From: JARRKC01 sp037388505
GTDB taxonomy: Bacteria; Acidobacteriota; UBA6911; RPQK01; JAPXNP01
Direction of reading: 5' to 3'
Assembly (NCBI GenBank): GCA_037388505.1
Contig: JARRKC010000001.1
Location: 1 to 64,000, forward strand
DNA length: 64,000 bases
The position numbers and the translations under genes are program-made. Every line of letters begins with the position of its first letter. The first letter of the stretch is position 1. Below the pieces are notes generated by a model that worked only from the letters and a program-made list of their open reading frames with translations, did no database searches and was not told where the DNA came from. Shown here one piece after another: positions 8,333 through 17,068 of this stretch.

Positions 8333-9775
8333 ATGGAAATCAACTACTTGGCAGTCTTGCCTGAAATCATCCTGGCGGTTGTGGGAATCGTCCTCATGGT
8401 CATCATTCCCTTCACGCGCCGGGAGAACCAGCCCAAACTCGGCTACCTCGCACTGGTGGGCCTTGTCCTTGCCGTGATCGCGACCGTGCTCCAGTGGGGG
8501 CGCAGCGACGTCGCCTTTTTCGGCATGGTCTTCCAGGACAACTTCACCCAGTTCTCGCGGATCGTCTTCTTTCTGTCCATCGGCACCATCGTCACCGCCT
8601 CGATCAGCTACCTGGAACAGGATCGGCTCGAACGGGCCGAGTATTTCTCGCTGCTCCTCTTTGCCGCCGTCGGCATGGGACTGATGGCGGCCAGCGCCAA
8701 TCTCATCATGACCTTCCTGGGACTCGAGATCCTGTCCATTGCGACCTATGTGCTGGCAGGTTTTCGCCGCGACGAGATGAAATCGACGGAATCAGCCCTG
8801 AAGTATTTCATCCTGGGCGCCTTCTCGACAGCCTTCCTGCTCTACGGAGTGGCGTTCATTTACGGCGCGACGGGCACGACTGAGTACCTTCAGATTGCAC
8901 ACAAACTGGCAGGGCCGAGTCTTTCAGAAACGCCCTTTCCCGCGTTCCTGCTTCTCGGCCTGGGTCTTCTGATCGTCGGCTTCGGATTCAAGGCGGCGCT
9001 GGCTCCGTTCCATGTCTGGACCCCCGACGTCTACGAAGGGGCACCAACCCCGATCACCGCGCATCTCGCCGTCGCTTCCAAAGCCGCCGCACTGCTCGCC
9101 TTGCTCCGAATTCTTTACCAGGTTCTGCCCGGACTGATCGGCGACTGGCAGAATCTGCTCTGGGTTTCCGCGGTTCTGACGATGTTGATCGGCAACATCG
9201 CGGCCCTAACTCAGACGAACATCAAGCGGATGCTCGCCTACTCATCCATCGCCCACGCCGGCTATCTGCTGGTTGGTCTCGTTGCAGGCAGCGCGAAGGG
9301 GGCGCAGGGCGTCATGTTCTACCTGCTCGCCTATGCCTTCATGAACCTGGGAGCTCTGATCGTCGTGCAACTGGTGGGACGCCGGAATGAGAAGACGGTT
9401 GCGATCGCCGACTATACCGGTTTGGGCTATCGGTATCCGGGCTTGAGCCTGGCACTCTCAATCTTCCTGGTTTCGCTGGCGGGGATTCCGCTGACGGCCG
9501 GATTCTCCGGAAAGCTGTTTCTGTTTTCAGCGGCCATGGAGAGCGGAATGTACTGGCTTGTCGGCATCTCCGTGGTAGCATCGGTGATAGGGATCTACTA
9601 CTACCTGCGTGTTCTGGTCCTGATGTACATGCGGCAGCCGGAGACGGAGATCGAGGCGATTCCTCTGCCTATGGCTGTTCGAGTGGTACTGGTGATCATG
9701 GCCCTCGGTACACTGTATATGGGTATCCTGCCACAGACGGTTTTGAATCTGGCGAGTGAGGCGGTTCGCTTTTGA
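8333..9775 (+). CDS. nuoN: NADH-quinone oxidoreductase subunit N
   Basis: Third antiporter-like subunit of Complex I, 480 residues. Typical blocks are MTFLGLEILSIATYVLAGF, GFGFKAALAPFHVWTPDVYE and ALTQTNIKRMLAYSSIAHAG. The final TGA (9773-9775) overlaps the TTG start of greA. It closes the nuoJKLMN set. Confidence 0.95.
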   Translation: MEINYLAVLPEIILAVVGIVLMVIIPFTRRENQPKLGYLALVGLVLAVIATVLQWGRSDVAFFGMVFQDNFTQFSRIVFFLSIGTIVTASISYLEQDRLERAEYFSLLLFAAVGMGLMAASANLIMTFLGLEILSIATYVLAGFRRDEMKSTESALKYFILGAFSTAFLLYGVAFIYGATGTTEYLQIAHKLAGPSLSETPFPAFLLLGLGLLIVGFGFKAALAPFHVWTPDVYEGAPTPITAHLAVASKAAALLALLRILYQVLPGLIGDWQNLLWVSAVLTMLIGNIAALTQTNIKRMLAYSSIAHAGYLLVGLVAGSAKGAQGVMFYLLAYAFMNLGALIVVQLVGRRNEKTVAIADYTGLGYRYPGLSLALSIFLVSLAGIPLTAGFSGKLFLFSAAMESGMYWLVGISVVASVIGIYYYLRVLVLMYMRQPETEIEAIPLPMAVRVVLVIMALGTLYMGILPQTVLNLASEAVRF

Positions 9776-10254
9776 AGGAAGTCAAACGCAAACTCGAGGA
9801 ACGCATTCGAAAACTGGAACGAGAGCTTCAGGACGAGCTCCCCAAAGCCCTCCAAAAGGCCCGCGAGTTGGGAGATCTGCGGGAGAATGCGGATTACCAG
9901 GCAGCCAAGGAGCGCCAGACTTACGTGCAGGCGGAACTGGCGCAACTCAAACAGCGGCTGGCTAAGCTGTCACTCGTGAACTTGGACCGAATTCCGGAGG
10001 GAAAGATCTCCTACGGCTCGATCGTCGTGCTCTACGATGTGGACCGGGAGGAGGAAGTCACCTATCGGCTGGTCATGAGCGAGGAGTCCGACGCGGCTAA
10101 GGGTCTCATCTCGACTTCTTCTCCCATCGGGCGAAGCCTGATGGGAAAAGAAGAAGGCGACGAGGTGGAAATCCGGACTCCGGGGGGAACGCGGAGCTAC
10201 GAAATCGTGCGGCTCACTACAATCCACGACCAGGAAGCCGCCGATAAGAAGTAA
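9772..10254 (+). CDS. greA: Transcription elongation factor GreA
   Basis: Rescues backtracked RNA polymerase by stimulating transcript cleavage. At 160 residues it has the N-terminal coiled coil, the tip GDLRENADYQAAKERQ (residues about 34-49, with the conserved Asp and Glu), and the C-terminal FKBP-like domain ending ISTSSPIGRSLMGKEEGDEV and TPGGTRSYEI. It starts at TTG inside the nuoN stop (TTGA overlap), so it is translationally coupled to a Complex I subunit. That arrangement is unusual for greA. Without an ATG nearby the TTG start is the simplest reading. Confidence 0.92.
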   Translation: MKEVKRKLEERIRKLERELQDELPKALQKARELGDLRENADYQAAKERQTYVQAELAQLKQRLAKLSLVNLDRIPEGKISYGSIVVLYDVDREEEVTYRLVMSEESDAAKGLISTSSPIGRSLMGKEEGDEVEIRTPGGTRSYEIVRLTTIHDQEAADKK

Positions 10255-10313
10255 AGCCCAGCGGGCGGCCGCGCGTCGCGACCTTCACCTTCCCAGTTGG
10301 AGCCCGGCCAAAG

Positions 10314-10610
10314 CTACTGATAGAGCCGCGCACCGGAAAGGAACGGTTCCCGCAGGCTCTTTTCCAGTAAGACCGTATGCCCATAGACGTGCCGCACCTG
10401 ATAGCTATCCCGAAGCGTTCCGTCCCGGCTTTCGATCAGGAGCGCCCGTCCTTCCGTGACGGGGACGTCTACCTTGACGAGAATTGCCGACTCGCCACGA
10501 GATGCGTCTGCGGTGATGACCCCCACGAACTTCCACTCCTGAGCAAGGAGGGATGCGAGAAAAAAGCTGCAAAAGAGAATCGCGACTATTACCGTATGTT
10601 TCCGTTTCAT
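10314..10610 (-). CDS. Small exported hypothetical protein
   Basis: A 98-residue product with a signal peptide (MKRKHTVIVAILFCSFFLAS, with cleavage likely near LLAQ) and a small beta-rich mature part (EWKFVGVITADASRGESAIL). I recognise no family. The ATG at 10610 is preceded by a good ribosome binding site (GGAAAGG, about 4-10 nt upstream). The frame is open to 10799, but that longer reading has no ribosome binding site and overlaps mrcA. It is divergent from mrcA and convergent with greA. Confidence 0.6.
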   Translation of the reverse strand: MKRKHTVIVAILFCSFFLASLLAQEWKFVGVITADASRGESAILVKVDVPVTEGRALLIESRDGTLRDSYQVRHVYGHTVLLEKSLREPFLSGARLYQ

Positions 10611-10789
10611 TGCACCTTTCCTTGAATGAGTCATGGAACCATAAGTGCACGGACCAGTCTGTGACGCAAATCGCAGTTTTCCGGCCCGATTCGCCGCCGC
10701 TCCAGATCGCATCGCTTCCTGGGGTTCCCAACTCGGAATCCGTGGGACGGGCGGCGAATGTACCGGCTGCCTGATAAGATAGAGAGTCG

Positions 10790-13102
10790 ATGTTTGCACC
10801 GCGCCTGAGGAAACATACGCGCTTCGTGTTTTGGACGACTTACGGTCTGCTCGTGCTGGCCGCTATCGCGGCCGGAGGGCTTGTCGGCCTCCTCTTCGGC
10901 TACGCGGTGGACCTTCCGCGGGTCAGTGAACTTCAACTGAACCGGCCCGCACTCGTCAGCTACGTTTATTCGTCCGATGGCAGGATCATCGGCCAGTTTG
11001 CACAGGAAAAGCGGATCCTGGTCACCTACGAGCAAATCCCCGAACGCATGAAGCAGGCGGTCCTGGCCGCGGAAGACGCCAACTTCTTCGAGCACCCCGG
11101 GATCGATGTCCTCGCGATCGCACGGACCGCTTTCTGGGACCTCATCCATTGGGAGAGAAAGGGTGGCTCCACCCTCACGATGCAGCTGAGTAAGCTGCGA
11201 TTCACGAGTGCGGAAAAGACCCTGGAGCGGAAGATCAAGGATGCACTCTACGCCATCGACATCGAAAAGAACTATTCGAAAGAGCAGATCTTCACTTTCT
11301 ACGCCAACCAGATCCCCATGGGCCACGGGCGATACGGCCTCGCGGCCGGCGCCGATTTCTACTTCCACAAGACCCTTGCCGAACTGAGCACTGCGGAATG
11401 CGCGACCCTGGCCGAGGTCATTCAGGTCCCGGTGCGCCTGTCTCCGATTACGCACCCGAAGCGTGCACTGGCACGACGAAACTGGGTCCTGGGCCGCATG
11501 CACGAACTCGGCTTCATTGATCAATCGGAATACCAGACCGCTTTGACAGAGCCGATGGACGTCAAGGGCCGCGACGACGACCAGTCCCCGGCTCCTTATT
11601 TCGTGGAGTGGGTGCGCCAGTATCTCGAGACTCAGTACCCCACGCGGGACATCTGGCAGGGCGGCCTCCGAATCTATACGACCCTCGACTACGACATGCA
11701 GATGGCCGCCGACCGGGCGATCAAACAGGGATTGCGCGACTTTGACCGCAAGAAACGAGGATGGGCCGGACCCGTCGACAACATCCTGAAGCGGGGTCTC
11801 GACCCCGAGAAGTATCGCCATCCCGATTGGGCCCGCCTCTTCTATGAGGGTCAGATGATTCACGGACTGATCCTCGACTCAAACCCGGATTCCGCTACGG
11901 TCCGTTTCGGCAGTTATACGGCCGCCGTGACGCCGGAAGATATTGCCTGGACCAAACACAAGAAGGTCAACGAGGTCCTGTCCCCCGGCGACATCGACGT
12001 TTTCACCCTCGAGAAGGTAGATCGGGAATCCAAGACGATTCACGCCGAGCTCGACCAGATTCCCGAGGTGCAGGGAGCCGCTCTCATCCTGGACAATCGG
12101 TCAGGAGCCGTTCGGGCCATGGTGGGGGGATTCGATTTCAACCTCAGCAAATTCAACCGCGCCACCCAGGCGTTGCGCCAGCCCGGTTCGGTCTTCAAAC
12201 CGTTCACTTATGTGGCCGCCATGGAGGCCGGTTTCTCCCCGGAGGATCCGGTCCTGGACAGCCCCGTGGAATTCACCGACGCTCTGGGACGCCCCTATGC
12301 TCCTACGAACTGGGATGACGAGTTCAAGGGATTGATCACCATTCGGCAGGCGCTGGCTGAAAGCCGCAACGTTCCTACCGTACGCCTCGCCAATACGCTG
12401 GGTCCGCAGAAGATCGCGGACGTTGCCAAGCGCTTCGGGCTGAAACAGGATTTTCCCCCTTACTTGTCGATCGCACTCGGTTCCGTCGAAGTGACGTTGT
12501 CGGAGATGGTTTCGGCCTTCAGTGCCTTCCCCAACCACGGAGTGAGGGCTCAGCCCTACTACGTGGACCGCGTCGAGGATCACAATGGATCGATCCTCGA
12601 AGAACATCGGGCACAGGTTTTCGATGCTGTGGTGAGCCCGGACGTCGCCGACAAAATGCTCTATCTCCTGCGCGAGGTCGTCCGGTCGGGATCGGGCCGC
12701 CTGTTGCTGGACCTCGGGCGGCCGATTGGAGGAAAAACGGGCACCACCAACGAATCGACGGACACCTGGTTCGTCGGTTTCACCCCTCGTCTTGCGGCAG
12801 GCGTTTGGGTCGGCTACGACGAGAAAAAGTCGCTTGGGGAAAAGGTTTACGGGAACACGCTCGCCCTTCCGATCTGGAAGGACATGATGAAAGAGGCCCT
12901 GAAGGAGGTCCCGCCGTCGGACTTTGAGTCCACCTGGCAGCCGACCGGTGTCTCAATGGCGTCGGAAGAGCAGCGCGAGGAGCTCCTGGAGCCTCGACCG
13001 GGAACTACCGAGACACCGCCTGCGGAACAACCGGCGAAGAAGGAGCCGCCCCGCAAGGTCTTCACGGTCGAAGACATCAAGCCTCCGCCCCCCTCGCAGT
13101 GA
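10790..13102 (+). CDS. mrcA: Class A penicillin-binding protein 1A (transglycosylase/transpeptidase)
   Basis: Bifunctional peptidoglycan synthase of 770 residues, with one N-terminal membrane anchor (about 15-37). The GT51 glycosyltransferase domain (about 55-235) has the catalytic glutamate in EDANFFEHPGID and GGSTLTMQLSK, where most relatives read TQQL. The transpeptidase domain (about 400-690) has SxxK as GSVFKPF (about 467), SxN as SRN (about 525) and KTG in KTGTTNESTDTWFVGF (about 648). The Pro/Glu-rich tail is disordered. A TAAGAT hexamer (10775-10780) lies 9 nt before the ATG, so the mRNA leader may be very short. Confidence 0.94.
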   Translation: MFAPRLRKHTRFVFWTTYGLLVLAAIAAGGLVGLLFGYAVDLPRVSELQLNRPALVSYVYSSDGRIIGQFAQEKRILVTYEQIPERMKQAVLAAEDANFFEHPGIDVLAIARTAFWDLIHWERKGGSTLTMQLSKLRFTSAEKTLERKIKDALYAIDIEKNYSKEQIFTFYANQIPMGHGRYGLAAGADFYFHKTLAELSTAECATLAEVIQVPVRLSPITHPKRALARRNWVLGRMHELGFIDQSEYQTALTEPMDVKGRDDDQSPAPYFVEWVRQYLETQYPTRDIWQGGLRIYTTLDYDMQMAADRAIKQGLRDFDRKKRGWAGPVDNILKRGLDPEKYRHPDWARLFYEGQMIHGLILDSNPDSATVRFGSYTAAVTPEDIAWTKHKKVNEVLSPGDIDVFTLEKVDRESKTIHAELDQIPEVQGAALILDNRSGAVRAMVGGFDFNLSKFNRATQALRQPGSVFKPFTYVAAMEAGFSPEDPVLDSPVEFTDALGRPYAPTNWDDEFKGLITIRQALAESRNVPTVRLANTLGPQKIADVAKRFGLKQDFPPYLSIALGSVEVTLSEMVSAFSAFPNHGVRAQPYYVDRVEDHNGSILEEHRAQVFDAVVSPDVADKMLYLLREVVRSGSGRLLLDLGRPIGGKTGTTNESTDTWFVGFTPRLAAGVWVGYDEKKSLGEKVYGNTLALPIWKDMMKEALKEVPPSDFESTWQPTGVSMASEEQREELLEPRPGTTETPPAEQPAKKEPPRKVFTVEDIKPPPPSQ

Positions 13103-13124
13103 CCACGACGTGTGATCGTCGTGG
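13103..13124. terminator. Perfect 8-bp hairpin directly after mrcA
   Basis: CCACGACG (13103-13110), loop TGTGAT, CGTCGTGG (13117-13124). It starts at the base after the mrcA stop and lies between convergent mrcA and the polyprenyl synthase gene. No T-run follows, so a classical intrinsic terminator is not certain. Confidence 0.45.
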
Positions 13125-13164
13125 CGTCGCGGTGAATACTCCCTGATCGTTCGGCCGGGGGCTC

Positions 13165-13215
13165 ACCACGACGGCACCACGTCGGAGGTGAACCACGGCG
13201 GCACCACGTCGTGGT
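13165..13215. repeat. 20-bp direct repeat and palindrome between convergent genes
   Basis: The 20 bases at 13165-13184 recur at 13192-13211 with one mismatch (core CACCACGTCG). The second copy runs into the palindrome ACCACG-T-CGTGGT (13203-13215), which reaches the last codon of the polyprenyl synthase gene. Together with the hairpin at 13103 this small gap is built almost wholly of CCACG / CGTGG units. Confidence 0.6.
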
Positions 13216-14213
13216 CAGCGTTCGCGAGTGATCACCAGATCAGGAAGTTCCAGGAGAGCCTCGCGGTACTCCGATTCCGGAAAAGCAGTCAGGCAGCTGC
13301 GGGCTTCCCTGGCGTAGTCATGGGCCAGTTCCTGGAGTTCGTCAAGTGCGCCGTGTCGCTCGACCAGACGGACGATCTCGGCCTTGTTCTCCATGCTGAA
13401 GTCGTGGGATTCCACGACCTCCTGCACGAATGCCCTTTCCTGGGGTGTGGCCCGCTGCAGGAGAGAGATGATCGGAAAGGTGACATTCCCTTCCTCGAGA
13501 TCCTTGAGAACGGGTTTACCCAGCACCGAGGCATCAGCCGTGTAGTCCAGCATGTCGTCGATCAGCTGGAACGCCATTCCCAGCGTGCGCCCGAACTTGG
13601 CCAGCTGTTCTTCAGCGCGCGGGGGCACTTCTCCCAAGATGGCTCCAAAACGTCCGCACGCCGAAAAGAGATGCGCCGTCTTGTGCCAGCAGATGGACAG
13701 ATAGTCGTTGACCGAGATGTCCAGCCGGCGGTTGTATTCCAGCTGCAGCAACTCGCCCTCGACCATCTTCCTGGTGAGATCGATCAGGACATCCAGAATC
13801 CGAAACTTCCGTTCCTGCAAGGCCATCCAGAAGGCCGTCATATAGAGCCAGTCGCCGAACAGAACCGTGATCTCATTGCCCCACTTGGAATTGATCGAGG
13901 GTCTGCCTCGGCGAACGATCGAGTTATCGATGATATCGTCATGGACCAGGGTCGCCACGTGGACGAGCTCGACGACCACGCCCATCTGGATGGCGGGCTC
14001 CAGGGGAGCACCGCACATTCTCGAGGCGATCAGCACCAGCGCGGGTCGCAGGCGTTTGCCGCCGCTTCGATGCAGATAGCAGTTGATTTCGTTGACGACT
14101 GACAGGTTCGCCAGCGCCTCCAGTTGGAGCCGTTTCTCGACTTCCACCAACTCAGTGGCAATCAACCGAAAGCCCAACGGGGCCGCAACAGTAGCGTTGG
14201 GAGCGACTTTCAT
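13215..14213 (-). CDS. ispB: Polyprenyl diphosphate synthase (IspB/HepT type)
   Basis: Trans-prenyltransferase that makes the long isoprenoid tail of the respiratory quinone, 332 residues. Both Asp-rich motifs are visible: HDDIIDNSIVRRGRPS (first, about residues 92-107) and QLIDDMLDY (second, about 217-225). GGKRLRP (about 51-57) is the usual substrate-binding block. It fits the menaquinone pathway with menG at the left end of the window. The exact chain length cannot be told from sequence reading. Confidence 0.93.
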   Translation of the reverse strand: MKVAPNATVAAPLGFRLIATELVEVEKRLQLEALANLSVVNEINCYLHRSGGKRLRPALVLIASRMCGAPLEPAIQMGVVVELVHVATLVHDDIIDNSIVRRGRPSINSKWGNEITVLFGDWLYMTAFWMALQERKFRILDVLIDLTRKMVEGELLQLEYNRRLDISVNDYLSICWHKTAHLFSACGRFGAILGEVPPRAEEQLAKFGRTLGMAFQLIDDMLDYTADASVLGKPVLKDLEEGNVTFPIISLLQRATPQERAFVQEVVESHDFSMENKAEIVRLVERHGALDELQELAHDYAREARSCLTAFPESEYREALLELPDLVITRER

Positions 14214-14288
14214 GGAAAACCCTGCGGATAGTATATCAATAGAGCCCTTCGGAAAAAGCAGGCCGGACCTGACGAAGATCAGGAGTCA

Positions 14289-15152
14289 TCAACCTTCCTC
14301 CCGTTGCTCTTCACGGTGGCGTGAGCCCGTGGGGCGACAACTTCTGGGACCGGACTCGAGCCGAACCTCAGGCGGCCCGAAAATTGATTTGAAGTTCCGA
14401 TCTAGCCTCGAGGCCAGCGTCTCTCGGGGCACTCCCCGGATCTCCGCCAGCATGTCCAGAACACAACTCACGAAAGAGGGCTCATTTCTCTTACCGCGGT
14501 GCGGAACGGGGGCGAGATAGGGGCTGTCTGTTTCGATCAGAAGCCGATCCTCCGGAATTTGCTCTGCGACAGCCCTCAACGCATCCGCCTTCTTGAAGGT
14601 CAGGATGCCACCGAAAGAGATGTAGAAACCAAGGCGCAGGCAGGCTTCCGCAAGCTCGCCGGAACCGGTGAAGCAATGCAGGACACCGGACCGTTCGGAT
14701 CCCTCCGGAAAGACCTCCTGCAGGATTCTCAGGGTATCCTCTTCGGCGTCGCGAGTGTGAACGATGATCGGCTTGCCGGACTCCTTCGCCAGCCGCGCCT
14801 GCCGGGCGAAGACCTCGCGCTGCGCCTCCCGGGGGCTGTTGTCGTAGAAGTAGTCCAGGCCGATCTCACCCCACGCGAGAACGCGAGACTCCTTCATCAA
14901 CTCGGATAGCTTGACCTCCCAGACATCACTCATGAAGCGAGCGTCATGAGGATGGACACCGAACGCCGCGAACAAACACGACCACCGATCGAGAAGAGAG
15001 TTCACACGATCCGGAACGCGACTGTCCTCTCCCAGACATCCCACAGTCAGGATGGTCTCCACGCCTTGATGTTCGGCCCTCTGGATTACGGAATCCAGAT
15101 CCGAGGCAAATCGAGGATCGTCGAGATGGGCATGAGAGTCGACGAGCTTCAT
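14289..15152 (-). CDS. tatD: TatD-family metal-dependent hydrolase
   Basis: Metallohydrolase of the TatD/YcfH deoxyribonuclease family, 287 residues. It starts with the metal motif DSHAHLDD. The later ligands sit in AWGEIGLDYFYD, PIIVHTRDAEEDT, GVLHCFTGS and LIETDSPYLAPVPHRGKRNEP. The last 30 residues are a charged extension beyond the normal family end. Its start overlaps the metG stop by 4 bp (15149-15152), a common metG-tatD pairing. Confidence 0.93.
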   Translation of the reverse strand: MKLVDSHAHLDDPRFASDLDSVIQRAEHQGVETILTVGCLGEDSRVPDRVNSLLDRWSCLFAAFGVHPHDARFMSDVWEVKLSELMKESRVLAWGEIGLDYFYDNSPREAQREVFARQARLAKESGKPIIVHTRDAEEDTLRILQEVFPEGSERSGVLHCFTGSGELAEACLRLGFYISFGGILTFKKADALRAVAEQIPEDRLLIETDSPYLAPVPHRGKRNEPSFVSCVLDMLAEIRGVPRETLASRLDRNFKSIFGPPEVRLESGPRSCRPTGSRHREEQREEG

Positions 15153-17068
15153 CTCAGGCGCGCACCCAGCGCGACTTGCTCGTTGAAGGTGGTCAGGACG
15201 GGCTTGCCCTGATCCGATGCAGCAACGATCATGCCGTTCGATTCCACTCCCATCAACTTCGCGGGCTTCAGATTGGTTACAACCGCGACCAATCTCCCCT
15301 GGAGTGTCTCGGGATCGTAGGCTTCCCCGATTCCGGCGACCACCTGTCGGACCTCTGCCCCGATGTCGACCATCAACTTGAGCAGCTTGGTCGATTTGGG
15401 GACCCGCTCAGCGGAGACGATCCGCCCAACCCTCATCTCGACCTTTGCGAAATCATCGATCGAGATCTTTTCGGTTTCCAACGGCGCCGACGCCGCCTCA
15501 GCTGCTGCAGAGGCAGCCTCCTGCGCCGGGCCGGATCCTTTCAGGGTCTCGAGATCCAACCGAGGGAAGACTCCCTCCACGGCGACCAACCGGTTCCCTG
15601 GCTTCAATCCCCCCCATCGCAGCGCATCCAGCTTTATCTCGTCGAGCGGGGCCGTGATACCCATCTGATTCAAGATCGCTTCTGCGCCATCCGGAACGAT
15701 CGGAGAGAGCAGCGAAGCCACGATCCGAACCGTCTCCGCGGAGTGGTAGAGCACGGAACCCAGTCGCTTCCGGCGCGCGCGATCACGAGCGAGCACCCAC
15801 GGCTCGTTGGCAACCAGATAGCGATTGGCCGCGGAAACGAGTTCCCAGACATTCTCCAGGGCCTTGGTGATCTGCAGACGGTCGAAATTCTCGCGGTACA
15901 GTTCCACCGTCTCCCGGCAGAAGCGCACGAGCTGCTCGTCTCCGCCTTCGCTCATATCGTTTTCCGGCACGACGCCGTCGAAGTAGTTCTCGATCATCTT
16001 GAAGGTACGGTTGGCGAGGTTGCCGACGTCATTGGCGAGATCGCTGTTCACCCGATTGACGACCGCTTCGTACGAGAAATCGCCGTCCGAGCCGATAGGG
16101 ATCTCACGCAGCAGGAAGTACTTGATGTAGTCCGGCGAGAGTTTAGCGGTCAACTCATCCGCAGAGACAAAGTTGCCCCGCGATTTCGACATCTTCTCGC
16201 CCTCGACGGTCCACCAGCCGTTGACCAGGATGTGGCGGGGCGGCTCGAGCCCGGCTGCCATCAGAAAGGCAGGCCAATAAACGGCGTGGAAACGCAGGAT
16301 GTCCTTGCCGATCAGCTGAACATCGGCCGGCCATCGCTGACCGAATTCCTTCTCGGCCGTGGGAAATCCGATGCCGGAGAGATAGCCCGTAAGGGCGTCG
16401 AACCACACGTAGAAGATGTGCTTGGGATCCTCCGGTATCGGAATGCCCCAATGAAACGAGGTCCGGCTGATGCTGATGTCCTTCAATCCGCCCTTGACGA
16501 AACTCATGATCTCGTTCATCCGCGTCTGCGGGATGACGAAGTCGGGATTGGACTCGTAGAAACGGATCAGCTTCTCCTCGAAGTCGGAGAGCTTGAAGAA
16601 GTAACTCTCCTCGGTCATGAACTCCGTCGGACGGCCGCAGTCGGGACACGTCGTGACGCCCTCGGGAGCGTACGCTTCGCAGCTCACGCAGTAGTTGCCG
16701 CTGTACTCCCCGAGATAGATGAAACCTTTGGCCTCGATCCTTCGAGCAATTTCGACGACCGCCAGCGCGTGGCGTTCGTCGGTGGTACGAATGAACTCGT
16801 CGAAGGTGAATCCCAGCCGGTCCCAGGCTTGCCGAAATGCGCCCGCATACTTGTCCGTAAGCTGCTTGGGCTCGAGACCCTGCTCCCGGGCCGCCCGCTC
16901 GATCTTGAGGCCGTGCTCATCCGTTCCAGTCAAAGCACAGACTTCGAGTCCGCACAGGCGTTTGTAGCGCGCGATCGCATTGGCGATCACGGTCGTGTAG
17001 ACGTGTCCGACGTGGGGCACGCCGTTGACGTAATACAAAGGCGTGGTCAGGTAGAACTTCTTTCCCAT
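15149..17068 (-). CDS. metG: Methionyl-tRNA synthetase with C-terminal tRNA-binding domain
   Basis: Charges tRNA-Met, 639 residues. The class I HIGH motif is PHVGH (about residues 19-23) and the second signature is KMSKSRGN (about 297-304). A zinc-binding insertion reads CVSCEAY...CPDCGRP (about 126-146). The C-terminal about 105 residues form the EMAP-II/Trbp111-like tRNA-binding domain (DFAKVEMRVGRIVSAE). The start overlaps the larC stop by 22 bp. Confidence 0.96.
   Translation of the reverse strand: MGKKFYLTTPLYYVNGVPHVGHVYTTVIANAIARYKRLCGLEVCALTGTDEHGLKIERAAREQGLEPKQLTDKYAGAFRQAWDRLGFTFDEFIRTTDERHALAVVEIARRIEAKGFIYLGEYSGNYCVSCEAYAPEGVTTCPDCGRPTEFMTEESYFFKLSDFEEKLIRFYESNPDFVIPQTRMNEIMSFVKGGLKDISISRTSFHWGIPIPEDPKHIFYVWFDALTGYLSGIGFPTAEKEFGQRWPADVQLIGKDILRFHAVYWPAFLMAAGLEPPRHILVNGWWTVEGEKMSKSRGNFVSADELTAKLSPDYIKYFLLREIPIGSDGDFSYEAVVNRVNSDLANDVGNLANRTFKMIENYFDGVVPENDMSEGGDEQLVRFCRETVELYRENFDRLQITKALENVWELVSAANRYLVANEPWVLARDRARRKRLGSVLYHSAETVRIVASLLSPIVPDGAEAILNQMGITAPLDEIKLDALRWGGLKPGNRLVAVEGVFPRLDLETLKGSGPAQEAASAAAEAASAPLETEKISIDDFAKVEMRVGRIVSAERVPKSTKLLKLMVDIGAEVRQVVAGIGEAYDPETLQGRLVAVVTNLKPAKLMGVESNGMIVAASDQGKPVLTTFNEQVALGARLR

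Noticed and set aside
13876..13884. TTGCCCCA-type box inside ispB
   Set aside because: Single copy within coding sequence, no 22-bp partner and no promoter; a chance match that shows single boxes have little weight.
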